Of a stretch of 64,000 nt of DNA, positions 11,118 to 22,668 are shown one piece after another. Position 1 is the stretch's first letter, and each line of letters begins with the position of its first letter. The stretch covers positions 7,675,001 to 7,739,000 of the forward strand of contig NZ_CP109487.1 in NCBI RefSeq assembly GCF_036227605.1, written 5' to 3'. The notes under the pieces are model-generated. The model did no database searches. It worked only from the letters and a program-made list of their open reading frames with translations, and had not been told where the DNA came from. The stretch is from Streptomyces sp. NBC_01439. GTDB lineage: Bacteria; Actinomycetota; Actinomycetes; Streptomycetales; Streptomycetaceae. Position numbers and translations under genes: made by a program.

Positions 11118-12599
11118 GTGAGAGCCGCGCCGACCATCCTGCATCTGGACATGGATGCCTTCTACGCCTCCGTGGAGCAGGCGTCGAAGCCGAGCCTGCG
11201 CGGCAAGGCGGTCATCGTCGGCGGCCTCGGGCCGCGCGGGGTCGTCGCCACGGCCTCGTACGAGGCCAGGCGCTTCGGGGTGCACTCCGCGATGCCGATG
11301 GGGCAGGCGCGCCGGCTCTGCCCGAACGGCGCGTACCTGGTCCCCCGCTTCAGCCTCTACCGGCAGGTCAGCGACGTGGTGATGGCCATGCTGCGGGAAC
11401 TGTCGCCCCTGGTGGAGCCCCTGAGCCTGGACGAGGCCTTCGTGGACCTGGAGGCGGGCGGGGTGGCCTTCGACTCGCGCAGTGCGCGGGAGGCGGGGGA
11501 GCGGCTGCGGGCCGACATCCGGGCCGCCACGGGGCTCAGCGGATCGGTGGGGCTGGCCGGGTCGAAGATGCTGGCCAAGGTGGCCTCCGAGGAGGCCAAG
11601 CCGGCCGGACTGCTGCTGATCGAGCCGGGGACCGAGCGCGAGCTGCTCGCGCCGATGTCGGTACGGACCCTGCCCGGGGTGGGGCCGGCCACGGGCGAGC
11701 ACCTGCGCCGGGCCGGGATCACGACCGTGGGGGAGCTGGCGGAGGCCGGGGAGGACGAGCTGGTCCGGATGGTCGGCCGCTCCGCCGGTGCCGGGCTGTA
11801 CCGGATGGCCCTCGGGCTGGACGACCGGCGAGTGGTCGCGGAGCGGGACGCGAAGTCGGTGTCGGTCGAGGACACCTTCGACGTGGACCTGCACGACCGG
11901 GTACGGATCCGCGGCGAGGTGCAGCGGCTCGCCGACCGGTGCGTGCAGCGGCTGCGGGACTCGGGGCACTCGGGGCGCACGATCGTGCTCAAGGTGAGGC
12001 GGTACGACTTCTCCACGCTGACCCGCTCCGAGACCCTGCGGGGGCCCACGGACGACCCGGCGGTGGTGCGGGAGGCGGCGGGGCGGCTGCTGGAGGGCGT
12101 GGACACCACGGGCGGGGTGCGGCTGCTGGGCGTGGGGGTGAGCGGGCTGGCGGACTACACGCAGGAGGACCTGTTCGCGCAGTCGCTCGCCGCTGAGTCG
12201 GACGGGACTGACAGGGCTGACGGCAGTGACAGGTCTGGTGGGACTGGCAGGCCTGACGGGACTGGTGGGACTGACAGTGCTGACGGAGCGGACAGGACGG
12301 TCGGGGCCGTAGGGGAGGCGCTGGCGGGCGGCGCCGTCGAGACGGCGGCCGAGGGCGCCCGGGGGGTCGCTGAGCCACTCGGGGAGCCGGAGCCGGCCCC
12401 CGAACGGCGCTGGACGGCCGGAAGCGACGTGCGACATGCCGTGTACGGGCCCGGATGGGTGCAGGGCAGCGGGGTCGGGCGGGTGACCGTGCGGTTCGAG
12501 CAGCCCGGATCGGAGCCCGGCCGGGTGCGGACCTTCCGGGTGGACGACCCCGAGCTGGAGCCGTCCGATCCGTTGCCGCTCGTGGGGGAGCGGCCCTGA
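11118..12599 (+). CDS. dinB: DNA polymerase IV (Y-family)
   Basis: A 493-residue error-prone Y-family polymerase for lesion bypass. The catalytic motifs are intact: HLDMDAFYASVEQ at residues 8-20, YEARRFGVHSAMP, and SLDEAFVD around residue 103. The thumb and little-finger regions follow (LPGVGPATGEHLRRAG; SVSVEDTFDVD). Residues about 360-400 are a low-complexity Gly/Asp/Ser/Thr insert (DGTDRADGSDRSGGTG), and the last 60 residues (VYGPGWVQGSGVGRVTV) are an extension common in actinobacterial copies. The GTG at 11,118 was chosen because VRAAPTILHLDMDAF matches the usual N-terminus. The stop lies 3 bases from the convergent PRC-barrel gene. Confidence 0.9.
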   Translation: MRAAPTILHLDMDAFYASVEQASKPSLRGKAVIVGGLGPRGVVATASYEARRFGVHSAMPMGQARRLCPNGAYLVPRFSLYRQVSDVVMAMLRELSPLVEPLSLDEAFVDLEAGGVAFDSRSAREAGERLRADIRAATGLSGSVGLAGSKMLAKVASEEAKPAGLLLIEPGTERELLAPMSVRTLPGVGPATGEHLRRAGITTVGELAEAGEDELVRMVGRSAGAGLYRMALGLDDRRVVAERDAKSVSVEDTFDVDLHDRVRIRGEVQRLADRCVQRLRDSGHSGRTIVLKVRRYDFSTLTRSETLRGPTDDPAVVREAAGRLLEGVDTTGGVRLLGVGVSGLADYTQEDLFAQSLAAESDGTDRADGSDRSGGTGRPDGTGGTDSADGADRTVGAVGEALAGGAVETAAEGARGVAEPLGEPEPAPERRWTAGSDVRHAVYGPGWVQGSGVGRVTVRFEQPGSEPGRVRTFRVDDPELEPSDPLPLVGERP

Positions 12600-12602
12600 C
12601 CC

Positions 12603-12968
12603 CTAGTTCTCGTCACCCGCCAGACGGCCGAAGTCGCGGTCGAAGTCCGACGGAAGGGTCGTGTCCAGCCCGTAGTGGTGGTAGAGCTGCAGCTCCTGCT
12701 CGGGGGAGAGGTGGCGCCCGACCCCGAAGTCCGGGGCGTCCCTGATGAGGGCGCGTTCGAAGGGCACCCGCAGGGTGTCGCCCACCAGCTCGCTCGGCTC
12801 CAGCGGGACGAAGGCGTCCCGGCTGAAGAGTCCCGTCCGGACCGCGGCCCACTCCGGGACGCCCGTGGCATCGTCGAGGTAGACCTCGTCGATCGTGCCG
12901 ATCTTGGTGCCATTGCGGTCGAACGCCTTGCGGCCGATCAGGCTGCGCGGATCGATGTCGGTCTGCAC
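12603..12968 (-). CDS. PRC-barrel domain protein
   Basis: A 121-residue soluble protein with one PRC-barrel (SLIGRKAFDRNGTKIGTIDE; VYLDDATGVPEWAAVRTG), followed by an acidic tail (HHYGLDTTLPSDFDRDFGRL). PRC barrels are small beta folds found in RNA-processing and stress proteins, and the role here is unknown. The GTG start at 12,968 has a strong GGAGGG site 3-8 bases upstream; extending the frame further would run into the riboswitch region. It converges with dinB. Confidence 0.83.
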   Translation of the reverse strand: MQTDIDPRSLIGRKAFDRNGTKIGTIDEVYLDDATGVPEWAAVRTGLFSRDAFVPLEPSELVGDTLRVPFERALIRDAPDFGVGRHLSPEQELQLYHHYGLDTTLPSDFDRDFGRLAGDEN

Positions 12969-13087
12969 GGTCCCTCCAAAAGGTCGCAACTGCTCCGTAA
13001 TGACTACAGAAGTGCATATCCGCAGCGGAGGCCACTCGGGGAGGGTCCAGATCCTCGCTGGTACGCTGGTGAACGGCTGTCGACCCT

Positions 13088-13313
13088 GTGCGGGAGAGTC
13101 CTCCGAGTGAACGTGACGGAGGCGCCGAAGGAGCAAATCCTCCCCGGAATCTCTCAGGCATACGTACCGCACGGACGAGGCCACTCTGGAAAGCAGGGCG
13201 GGTACCGGGCGTGCAGTGCCGGTCCCCCTCCTCACCGACGGTGAAAGCCGGAACTCTCGGGAGACCCCCGTGACTCCGGTGAAACTCTCAGGTGCAGATG
13301 ACAGAGGGGGAGG
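13088..13313 (+). promoter_or_regulatory. Tandem glycine riboswitch controlling gcvP
   Basis: Two successive aptamers match the glycine riboswitch class. Aptamer 1 carries GCGGGAGAG (13,090), GCCGAAGGAGCAA (13,123) and the closing CACTCTGGAAAG (13,182). Aptamer 2 has arm CCCCCTC (13,224) pairing with GAGGGGG (13,303), CACCGACGGTGAAA (13,233), and the core ACTCTCAGGTGCA next to GACAGAGGG (13,285-13,307). In this class, glycine binding turns on the glycine cleavage gene downstream. A likely -10 box TACGCT (13,062) lies just before it. gcvP begins about 62 bases after the second aptamer. Confidence 0.92.
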
Positions 13314-13374
13314 CCGTCCGGGTGCCCGCGCCGTGGTGCCCCTCGCAGGTCATACGACCAGGAGGCCTCCGTAC

Positions 13375-16260
<2,886 letters not shown>

Positions 16261-16272
16261 GGTGTACCGCGT

Positions 16273-16300
16273 CGTACGACCGCCGCATGACGGTCGTACG
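16273..16300 (+). terminator. Hairpin after gcvP
   Basis: The perfect arms CGTACGACCG (16,273-16,282) and CGGTCGTACG (16,291-16,300) flank an 8-base loop 13 bases past the gcvP stop codon. Confidence 0.7.
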
Positions 16301-16310
16301 GCATGAAGAA

Positions 16311-16345
16311 GGGGCTGGTCCGGGAGAATCTCCCGGACCAGCCCC
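16311..16345. terminator. Strong bidirectional hairpin between gcvP and the DUF5999 gene
   Basis: The 17-base perfect arms GGGGCTGGTCCGGGAGA and TCTCCCGGACCAGCCCC, with an almost absent loop, lie between two convergent genes and can end transcription from both sides. Confidence 0.8.
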
Positions 16346-16380
16346 TTCGTCGTTCGCTACGGTCGACCGGACGGCTTCGC

Positions 16381-16569
16381 CTAGGCCGCCGCGAGCGGGC
16401 GGTGCGGGGCGATGATCTGGCCGTCCGGCAGCAGTTCACCGGTGTCCTCGAAGAGGAGGACGCCATTGCACAGCAGGCTCCAGCCCTGCTCCGGGTGGTT
16501 GGCCACCGGGCGCGCGGCCTCCCGGTCGGCGGATTCGGCTGACGGGCAGGCTGGCTGGTGCTGGCACAT
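16381..16569 (-). CDS. DUF5999 family small protein
   Basis: A 62-residue acidic peptide beginning MCQHQPACPSAES and containing EQGWSLLCNGVLLFEDTGEL, recognisable as DUF5999, a family restricted to streptomycetes and relatives. Three cysteines (positions 2, 8 and 34) and two histidines near the start could bind a metal, which is inference. The start at 16,569 was chosen because the family begins MC; an open frame upstream to 16,626 has no clear ribosome site. Function unknown. Confidence 0.75.
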   Translation of the reverse strand: MCQHQPACPSAESADREAARPVANHPEQGWSLLCNGVLLFEDTGELLPDGQIIAPHRPLAAA

Positions 16570-16830
16570 GGATGCGTTCTTTCGCTGCGGTGTGGTCTGT
16601 GTGCTACGGCTCGATGCGTGATTCATGGCCGTCCCCCTGGGTCATCCCCGCACCCGCGGGGAGCGTGTCATCAGTCTTCCTCCATGACAGCCGCTTCGCA
16701 GGTATTTCCCGGCAGCCGTCCTCACAGATTGATGACGCATCACTCGTGCGGGCGGTTCAGGCCAACTCCCCTGTCATTTCGGATGGTTCGCGAGTGGCCC
16801 GGGTGGACTAGGCCGAATGAGTGATTCAGG

Positions 16831-17451
16831 TCAGGCGGCGGGTGCGGCCAGGGAGGGGGGCGGCGCCGTCGGTGTCGGGGTGAGCCGACGGGTGAGTACG
16901 GGCAGCAGCTCGGAGACCGGATGCGGCCGGTGCGCGGCGATGCCGGGCGGGGCCGGGGCGAGGGGTACCAGCAGGTCCTCGCCGGCCGGTAGCCCGGCGG
17001 CGGCGTCCGCGCCCACCGCCCCGTGCAGCCACAGGGTCAGCATGTAGAGCTCCGGAACCGACAGCAGCCGTGGCTGGTAGCCGGTGGTGAGGGACTCCGC
17101 CTGACGCAGGGCGCGTTCGGTGGCCGCGACGTAGGGGCCCTCGAAGAAATGGGAGAAGACCCAGCCGTCGGGAGTCAGCCGGGTGTCGGCCGCCGCGACG
17201 TAGCGGTCCCCGCTGCGGATCAGGAACCGCCAGCCCGTGAGCCGGGTGCGCGGCGGCCTGCCGCCGGCCGCGAGGTTGGACATGCCCAGCCGGTCGAGGA
17301 CGTGCACCGGAAGCGGGAGTTCGGCGGTCAGCGGCCCTTGGATCGCGCGCAGGGCCGGGGTGTGCGCCTCGTGGACGGCGGTGGGGGAACCGAGTGCCGC
17401 GAGGACGCTGCGCAGGGCGGGCGCGGGAGCCGGAGGGACATGCAGCGGCAT
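16831..17451 (-). CDS. Conserved hypothetical protein
   Basis: A 206-residue protein, MPLHVPPAPAPALRSVLAAL, without membrane helices or a motif I recognise. The middle (LTGWRFLIRSGDRYVAAADT; HFFEGPYVAATERALRQAES) looks like a compact alpha/beta domain, and the last 25 residues are Pro/Ala/Thr-rich. The ATG at 17,451 has GAGGCGACCC upstream; the longer frame to 17,592 is low quality. It is divergent from the glutamate-cysteine ligase gene across a 490-base gap. No function is proposed. Confidence 0.65.
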   Translation of the reverse strand: MPLHVPPAPAPALRSVLAALGSPTAVHEAHTPALRAIQGPLTAELPLPVHVLDRLGMSNLAAGGRPPRTRLTGWRFLIRSGDRYVAAADTRLTPDGWVFSHFFEGPYVAATERALRQAESLTTGYQPRLLSVPELYMLTLWLHGAVGADAAAGLPAGEDLLVPLAPAPPGIAAHRPHPVSELLPVLTRRLTPTPTAPPPSLAAPAA

Positions 17452-17939
17452 GGTGGGTCGCCTCTCACTTGGGAGACCGGTGGAACGGGGGCAGGTGCGG
17501 ACTCGCATTCTGGGGCCAGAGGGGGGCCGAGGGGCAATGGCCGCGCGCCAACTCTCTGCCTCGTTTGCGGAGTTTATACGACATGTGTTCACGCAGTGTT
17601 TCGGCTAGCTGTCCCGCCTATTGCCGGCAAGGCGCTTACCGGACCCGCTGACATGACGTTCATGGCGGCTGCGCGCGAACATGTCGCGCTGACCTCGGAG
17701 GTTACCGGATGGGGGCTCGGCTGGAAAGCTTCGGTTATCCCAACGAGGCAAAGTCGAAGCGGAATTTGCATACCGCGACTTGCCAAGTGAATGTGCCGAA
17801 GCGCCCTTCGGCCAAACCGGCGCGCGCTCCTCGTCACGCACGCCCCCCGCGCGTTATGGATCACGCTGCCGGGGCATCATCGACCGTAACGCGCGCCTGG
17901 GGTGTACCGGGCCAGGCCCACTCGAGGAGGGACGCTTCG
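17452..17939. other. Divergent intergenic region, 488 bases
   Basis: No convincing gene. It is clearly less GC-rich than its surroundings between about 17,560 and 17,790, as expected for a promoter region serving the two divergent genes. The only clear signal is the ribosome site GAGGAGGG at 17,924, which belongs to the rightward gene. Confidence 0.55.
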
Positions 17940-19472
17940 ATGGGGGAGAAGGTCGTGGCGGGCGGATTCGACCTGTCCGATCGGCAGCGGTATCGAAGGA
18001 AGCTCCACGAGTGCCTGGAGGGACTGGAGCGGCTCCTGGCGGAGAAGAGGTTCGATCGCCCGAAGAACATGATGGGACTGGAGATCGAGCTGAATCTCGC
18101 GGGTGCCGACGGATTGCCGAGAATGGTGAATGCGCAGGTGCTGGAGCGGATTGCGAGCCCTGATTTTCAAACCGAACTGGGAATGTTCAACCTGGAGGTG
18201 AACGTCCTTCCGCACCGGCTGGGTGGTCGAGTATTCGACCGGCTCGCCGAGGAACTCAGCGCCGGGCTGGGCTATGCCCACCGGAAGGCCGCGGAGATCG
18301 ACGCCGGAGTGGTGATGATCGGCATTCTGCCGACGATCTCCCGCGCCGACCTGGTCACCGCGAACCTTTCGGCGGTGGACCGCTACTCGCTGCTCAACGA
18401 GCAGATCCTGATGATGCGCGGGGAGGACTTCACGCTCGACATCGACGGCGTCGAACGGCTGATCTGGACCTCCGGGTCGATCGTGCCGGAGGCCGCTTGC
18501 ACCTCCGTACAGCTGCACCTGCAGGTGACGCCGGCCCGGTTCTCGGCGGTCTGGAACGCGGCGCAGGCGGTGGCCGCGGCACAGATAGCCGTCGGCGCCA
18601 ATTCGCCCTTCCTGTTCGGGCGCGAGCTGTGGCGGGAGTCGCGGCCGCCGCTGTTCACGCAGGCCACCGACACCCGGCCGCCCGAGCTCCAGGCGCAGGG
18701 CGTGCGGCCCCGCACGTGGTTCGGGGAGCGGTGGGTGGACTCGGCGTACGAGCTCTTCGCCGAGAACGTCCGCTACTTCCCCTCCCTGTTGCCCATATGC
18801 GACGAGGAGGAGCCGCTCCGGGTGCTCAACGAGGGCGGGGTACCGGGCCTGCAGGAACTGGTCCTGCACAACGGCACCGTCTACCGGTGGAACCGGCCCG
18901 TGTACGGGGTCGCCGACGGGGTGCCGCACCTGCGCGTGGAGAACCGGGTGCTGCCGGCCGGGCCGACGGTCGCCGACGTCGTCGCCAACGCCGCCTTCTA
19001 CTACGGGCTCGTACGCACCATCGCGGACGAACCGCGCCCGGTCTGGACCCGGCTGCCCTTCGCCGAGGCGGAAGCCAACTTCGACGCGGCCTGCCGGTAC
19101 GGCATCGACGCGCGGCTGCGGTGGCCGCGCCGCGGCCGGGCCGGGGGGCTGGCGAGCGTGCCCGCCGTACGGCTGGTCCTGGACGAGCTGCTGCCCATGG
19201 CCGCTGCGGGGTTGGACGCCTGGGGCATCGAGCCCGCGGACCGGGACCACTACCTCGGCATCATCGAGGAGCGCTGCCGGCGCCGGGTGAACGGGGCGAC
19301 CTGGCAGGTGGACACCTACCACCGGGCACTCGCCGCCGGACTGGAGCGGGACGAGGCGCTGGCTGCGACGACCCGCAGGTACAGCGAGCTCATGCACAAG
19401 GGCGACCCGGTGCACACCTGGCCGGTGGGGCTGACGGAGGAGGTGACCGCCTCGGTGCCCGTCGTGCGCTGA
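17940..19472 (+). CDS. Glutamate--cysteine ligase (GCS2) family protein
   Basis: A 510-residue ATP-grasp-like enzyme of the GCS2/YbdK type. Residues 40-70 carry the substrate-binding text MMGLEIELNLAGADG, followed by ELGMFNLEVNVLP and the ACTSVQLHLQV strand near residue 190. YbdK-type enzymes ligate cysteine or other amino acids to glutamate. Streptomycetes use mycothiol rather than glutathione, so the real product is open. It is longer than YbdK (about 370 residues), with a C-terminal helical extension. The ATG at 17,940 has GAGGAGGG 8 bases upstream. Confidence 0.8.
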   Translation: MGEKVVAGGFDLSDRQRYRRKLHECLEGLERLLAEKRFDRPKNMMGLEIELNLAGADGLPRMVNAQVLERIASPDFQTELGMFNLEVNVLPHRLGGRVFDRLAEELSAGLGYAHRKAAEIDAGVVMIGILPTISRADLVTANLSAVDRYSLLNEQILMMRGEDFTLDIDGVERLIWTSGSIVPEAACTSVQLHLQVTPARFSAVWNAAQAVAAAQIAVGANSPFLFGRELWRESRPPLFTQATDTRPPELQAQGVRPRTWFGERWVDSAYELFAENVRYFPSLLPICDEEEPLRVLNEGGVPGLQELVLHNGTVYRWNRPVYGVADGVPHLRVENRVLPAGPTVADVVANAAFYYGLVRTIADEPRPVWTRLPFAEAEANFDAACRYGIDARLRWPRRGRAGGLASVPAVRLVLDELLPMAAAGLDAWGIEPADRDHYLGIIEERCRRRVNGATWQVDTYHRALAAGLERDEALAATTRRYSELMHKGDPVHTWPVGLTEEVTASVPVVR

Positions 19473-19634
19473 CCGGCTCCGGCCGTGGCTCCGGCGGTGG
19501 CTCCGGCAGTGTCTCCGGCTCCGGCTGAGGGCTCCGCTGGCCCGCCCGCCTGCGCTCCCGCCCGCTCGCCCGACGCCCCCGGCGATCTTGTTGAGGGCCC
19601 CGCAGTGATCCTCCCAGTCCGCCGAGGAGGCAGT

Positions 19635-20474
19635 ATGGGGTGGTCGCAACGGGATGGCAGGACGGAGTCGGGCGTGCGGACGGAGCCGGAGCCGGTGTTC
19701 TTGGAACTGGACGAGGACGGGCGGCGGCGCCTGCTGCGCACCGAGACGCTGCTCGTCCTCGCGCTGTCGTTGGGCGCGAGCGGGGTCTCGGCACTCATCA
19801 GCTTCATCGGCTCGCTCACCAAGCCCGGCGGCCTCAAGGACCAGGCGGCCACGCTCAACGGCTCCTACGCCCCGGGCCGGCCCTGGCTGGACCTCGCCTG
19901 GCAGCTGTTCGGCATCGCGAGCGCCCTGGTACCCGTACTGCTGGTCGCGCACCTGCTGACCCGCGAGGGCGCCCCCGGGCTGCGGGCACTGGGCTTCGAC
20001 CGCACCCGGCCCTGGTGGGACCTCGGCCGGGGCGCGCTGGTCGCGGCCGGGATCGGTAGCGCCGGGCTGGCCTTCTACTTGGGCGCCCGGGCCACCGGAT
20101 TCAACCTCACGGTGGTGCCGGAGGCGCTGCCCGACGTGTGGTGGAAGTTCCCCGTACTCATCCTCTCCGCACTGCAGAACGCCCTGGTGGAGGAGATCAT
20201 CGTGCTGGCCTACCTGCTGCGCCGGCTCGGCCAGCTGGGCTGGTCGCCCATGGCCGCGCTGCTGGCCAGCTCGGCGCTGCGCGGCTCCTACCACCTCTAC
20301 CAGGGCATCGGCGGCTTCATCGGCAACATGGTGATGGGCGTCGTCTTCGTCCTCGCCTACCGGCGCTGGGGCCGGGTGGCACCGCTCTTCGTCGCGCACG
20401 CGCTCCTCGACATCGTGGCCTTCGGCGGGTACGCGCTGCTCGCGGGCAAGGTGGGCTGGCTGCCGACCCCGTGA
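19635..20474 (+). CDS. CPBP-family intramembrane metalloprotease
   Basis: A 279-residue protein with about seven transmembrane helices. The CPBP (CAAX protease/bacteriocin-processing, Abi) motifs are present: EEIIVLAYLLRR near residue 192, the SYHLYQG histidine near 220, and HALLD near 255. Members cleave membrane-bound peptides or prenylated proteins; the substrate here is unknown. The ATG at 19,635 follows GAGGAGG. The 160 bases before it carry an imperfect CTCCGGC repeat (19,475-19,530) and no gene. Confidence 0.83.
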   Translation: MGWSQRDGRTESGVRTEPEPVFLELDEDGRRRLLRTETLLVLALSLGASGVSALISFIGSLTKPGGLKDQAATLNGSYAPGRPWLDLAWQLFGIASALVPVLLVAHLLTREGAPGLRALGFDRTRPWWDLGRGALVAAGIGSAGLAFYLGARATGFNLTVVPEALPDVWWKFPVLILSALQNALVEEIIVLAYLLRRLGQLGWSPMAALLASSALRGSYHLYQGIGGFIGNMVMGVVFVLAYRRWGRVAPLFVAHALLDIVAFGGYALLAGKVGWLPTP

Positions 20475-20667
20475 CCGCCTCCCTGACCGACCCCTGACCG
20501 ACGGTGGCCCACCCGATCGGCCCTTCCGGGCGGTGACGGACGCGGGGGCGGTGCGACGCTGGAGGCCAGTGCTGTGACCGGCAGGGTCCACCGGGTCGCC
20601 GTGCCAGGCACGACGGGCACGCCCGGCCCGCCTGTCCGGCCACAGCACCAGTGAGGAGGCGCACCCG

Positions 20668-21402
20668 GTGGCTGTTCTGGACTCCCTGGTGCCGTTCGCG
20701 CCGTTCCTGGTGCCCGTGGTCACGGGCCTGGTGGGCGGGATCAGCCTCCTCATTCGGGACCGACGGGAGGCGCGCAGCAGCGATCACCACTACCGCAGGC
20801 GCCTGGAGAAGGCCGCGCTGGAGATCCAGTTCCTCACCGGCTGGCTGCAGGCCAAGGAGCTGGCGCCGACCGATGCGCCGCCCCCGGATCCGGAGCCCGG
20901 ACGCTGGCTGGACGAGTGCTACGCGTCGGTGCGCCGGGCCAAGGCGGACACGGGCGGCCGCCACCGGACGGGGCCGGTCTCGCTGCGCCGCCTGCTGCTC
21001 CTGGGGGAAGCGAGCGGCCCGGCGAAGAGCGTGCGGGTCGTCTACTGGATCTCCCTCCTCCTGTTCAACGTCGCGCTCGCGTGGTGGGTGAACGCGCTCA
21101 TCGCAGGCGTACCCGGCTTCATGCACGAGGACGGTGTCTCCGAGTCCGAGGAAATCGCCTCCTACCTGGGGGCGGCGGGCGTCCTCTTCGTCATGTCGGC
21201 CCTCCTGTGGGTGTGGACGGTGCACTTGGGCGCGGCGGAGCCGAAGCAGGTGTACCGCAAGCGGATCGACTCGGCCGCGTGGGAGGAACAGGAGCGGAAG
21301 CGGCGGAGTGCCGCACACGCGAAGGCGGTTGCGAAGGCCAGGCGCGCGAAGGGGGACGTGCAGGGGGACGGGGACGGGGACGGGGGCGGGTCCGCGGGCT
21401 GA
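20668..21402 (+). CDS. Hypothetical membrane protein
   Basis: A 244-residue protein with a short N-terminal hydrophobic segment (FAPFLVPVVTGLVGGISLL), a charged cytoplasmic region (residues 30-120) and two helices (VYWISLLLFNVALAWWVNAL; SYLGAAGVLFVMSALLWVWT). The tail is basic, then DG-repetitive (GDGDGDGGG). The GTG at 20,668 has GAGGAG about 10 bases upstream. I recognise no family; the topology suggests a small regulatory or scaffold membrane protein. Confidence 0.65.
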   Translation: MAVLDSLVPFAPFLVPVVTGLVGGISLLIRDRREARSSDHHYRRRLEKAALEIQFLTGWLQAKELAPTDAPPPDPEPGRWLDECYASVRRAKADTGGRHRTGPVSLRRLLLLGEASGPAKSVRVVYWISLLLFNVALAWWVNALIAGVPGFMHEDGVSESEEIASYLGAAGVLFVMSALLWVWTVHLGAAEPKQVYRKRIDSAAWEEQERKRRSAAHAKAVAKARRAKGDVQGDGDGDGGGSAG

Positions 21403-21482
21403 CCCGCTCGGACAGGCACCTCCGGCCCGGCCCGGTTTGGCGTCCTCGTCCTCGTCCTCGTCCGCGTTCGTGTCCCGTGTGC

Positions 21483-22325
21483 TCATCCCGCCCGTTCGGC
21501 CCCGGGCGGCGGCGCGAGGAGCTCTCCGTCCACGACCGTGACGGCCCGGCCGGTCAGCAGGGTGCGCTCGCCCGCCAGGGTCACCCGTACCAGCCCGCGG
21601 CGCGCACCGCCCTGGAGGCCGGTCAGTTCGGTACGGCCCAGCCGCTCCGCCCAGAACGGGGCGAGCGCGGTGTGGGCGCTGCCGGTGACCGGGTCCTCGT
21701 CGATGCCGAAGGCGGGGAAGAAGCCGCGGGAGACGAAGTCGTACCCGAGGGAGGGATCCTCGGCGGGCGCGGTGACGATCACCCCCCGCCGGGCGAAGGC
21801 GCGCAGGGCGCCGTGGTCCGGTTCCAGCTCGCGCACGGTCTTCTCGTCGGCGAGCTCCACGACGAGGTCACCGATGTGGTCGGCGGTGTCGTGCACCGAG
21901 AGGATCGGGGGACCGCCGAGCGCATGGTCCACGGCGGCCGGCGCCGCCACCGGGGTCAGCGAAGAGGTCGGGAAGTCCATGGTGACCGTGCCGTCCTCGG
22001 CGGCCTCGGCCGTGAGGACGCCGCAGCGCGCGGAGAAGCGGATCAGTCCCGTGGCGAGCCCGCTGGTGGCCAGCACGTGCGCGGTGGCCAGGGTGGCGTG
22101 GCCGCACATGTCCACCTTGGCGGCCGGGGTGAACCAGCGCAGCGCCCAGTCGGCTTCCCCGCCGGGCGGCAGGGGGTGGGCGAAGGCGGTCTCGGAGAGG
22201 TTCATCTCGCAGGCCACCTGCTGGAGCCAGGCGTCCGGGGGGAACGCTGCGTCGAGGAGCAGGACTGCCGCGGGGTTCCCCTGGAAGGGTCGGTCGGTGA
22301 AGGCGTCGACGATTCGGATGCGCAT
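21483..22325 (-). CDS. PhzF-family isomerase/epimerase-like protein
   Basis: A 280-residue PhzF-fold protein (two related diaminopimelate-epimerase-like halves). The start MRIRIVDAFTDRPFQGNPAAV is characteristic, and the acid/base glutamate is present in NLSETAF near residue 46. Also typical are FTPAAKVDMCGHATLA and DEDPVTGSAHT. Most family members outside phenazine clusters have unknown substrates, and no phenazine genes are nearby. The ATG at 22,325 was chosen from the family N-terminus. It is isolated, transcribed toward the membrane-protein gene. Confidence 0.85.
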   Translation of the reverse strand: MRIRIVDAFTDRPFQGNPAAVLLLDAAFPPDAWLQQVACEMNLSETAFAHPLPPGGEADWALRWFTPAAKVDMCGHATLATAHVLATSGLATGLIRFSARCGVLTAEAAEDGTVTMDFPTSSLTPVAAPAAVDHALGGPPILSVHDTADHIGDLVVELADEKTVRELEPDHGALRAFARRGVIVTAPAEDPSLGYDFVSRGFFPAFGIDEDPVTGSAHTALAPFWAERLGRTELTGLQGGARRGLVRVTLAGERTLLTGRAVTVVDGELLAPPPGAERAG

Positions 22326-22668
22326 GCTCCGACGGTAGGGCGGTTTCTTGATCATCGACAAAGGCCAATCGGGGGTGACTGGCCCTGTCCGGTGTGGTGC
22401 CGCCCGCGCAGTCCGGCCCCGACCGGACCGTCACGGATCGTCCAGTTCCCCGGAGCCCGCCGCCGCGCCCGCATCGACGACGACCTCGCCGCCCGGACCG
22501 AGCGTCCGACACCCGAACCACACCGGATCGTCGACGCGGCGGCGGTCCGCGGGGCGGCGGTCCGCGGGGCGGCGGTCCGCGGGGCGGCGCGCAACGCCCG
22601 GTACGCAGGGCTCCGGTTCACCCTTGCCGCCGTGAACCGGCTTGTCCGTACGCACTAGTGTGCGCAGT
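22326..22668. other. Intergenic region with three-copy 15-bp tandem repeat
   Basis: A 343-base divergent gap without a supportable gene. The unit CGGCGGTCCGCGGGG is repeated three times exactly, with a short fourth start, at 22,540-22,589. In one rightward frame the stretch 22,440-22,658 reads with protein-like composition but has no start signal; it could be a decayed gene. Confidence 0.6.

Noticed and set aside
21483..22325. PhzF-like gene as evidence for phenazine synthesis
   Set aside because: No other phz gene is present, and PhzF-fold proteins are widespread with unrelated roles.
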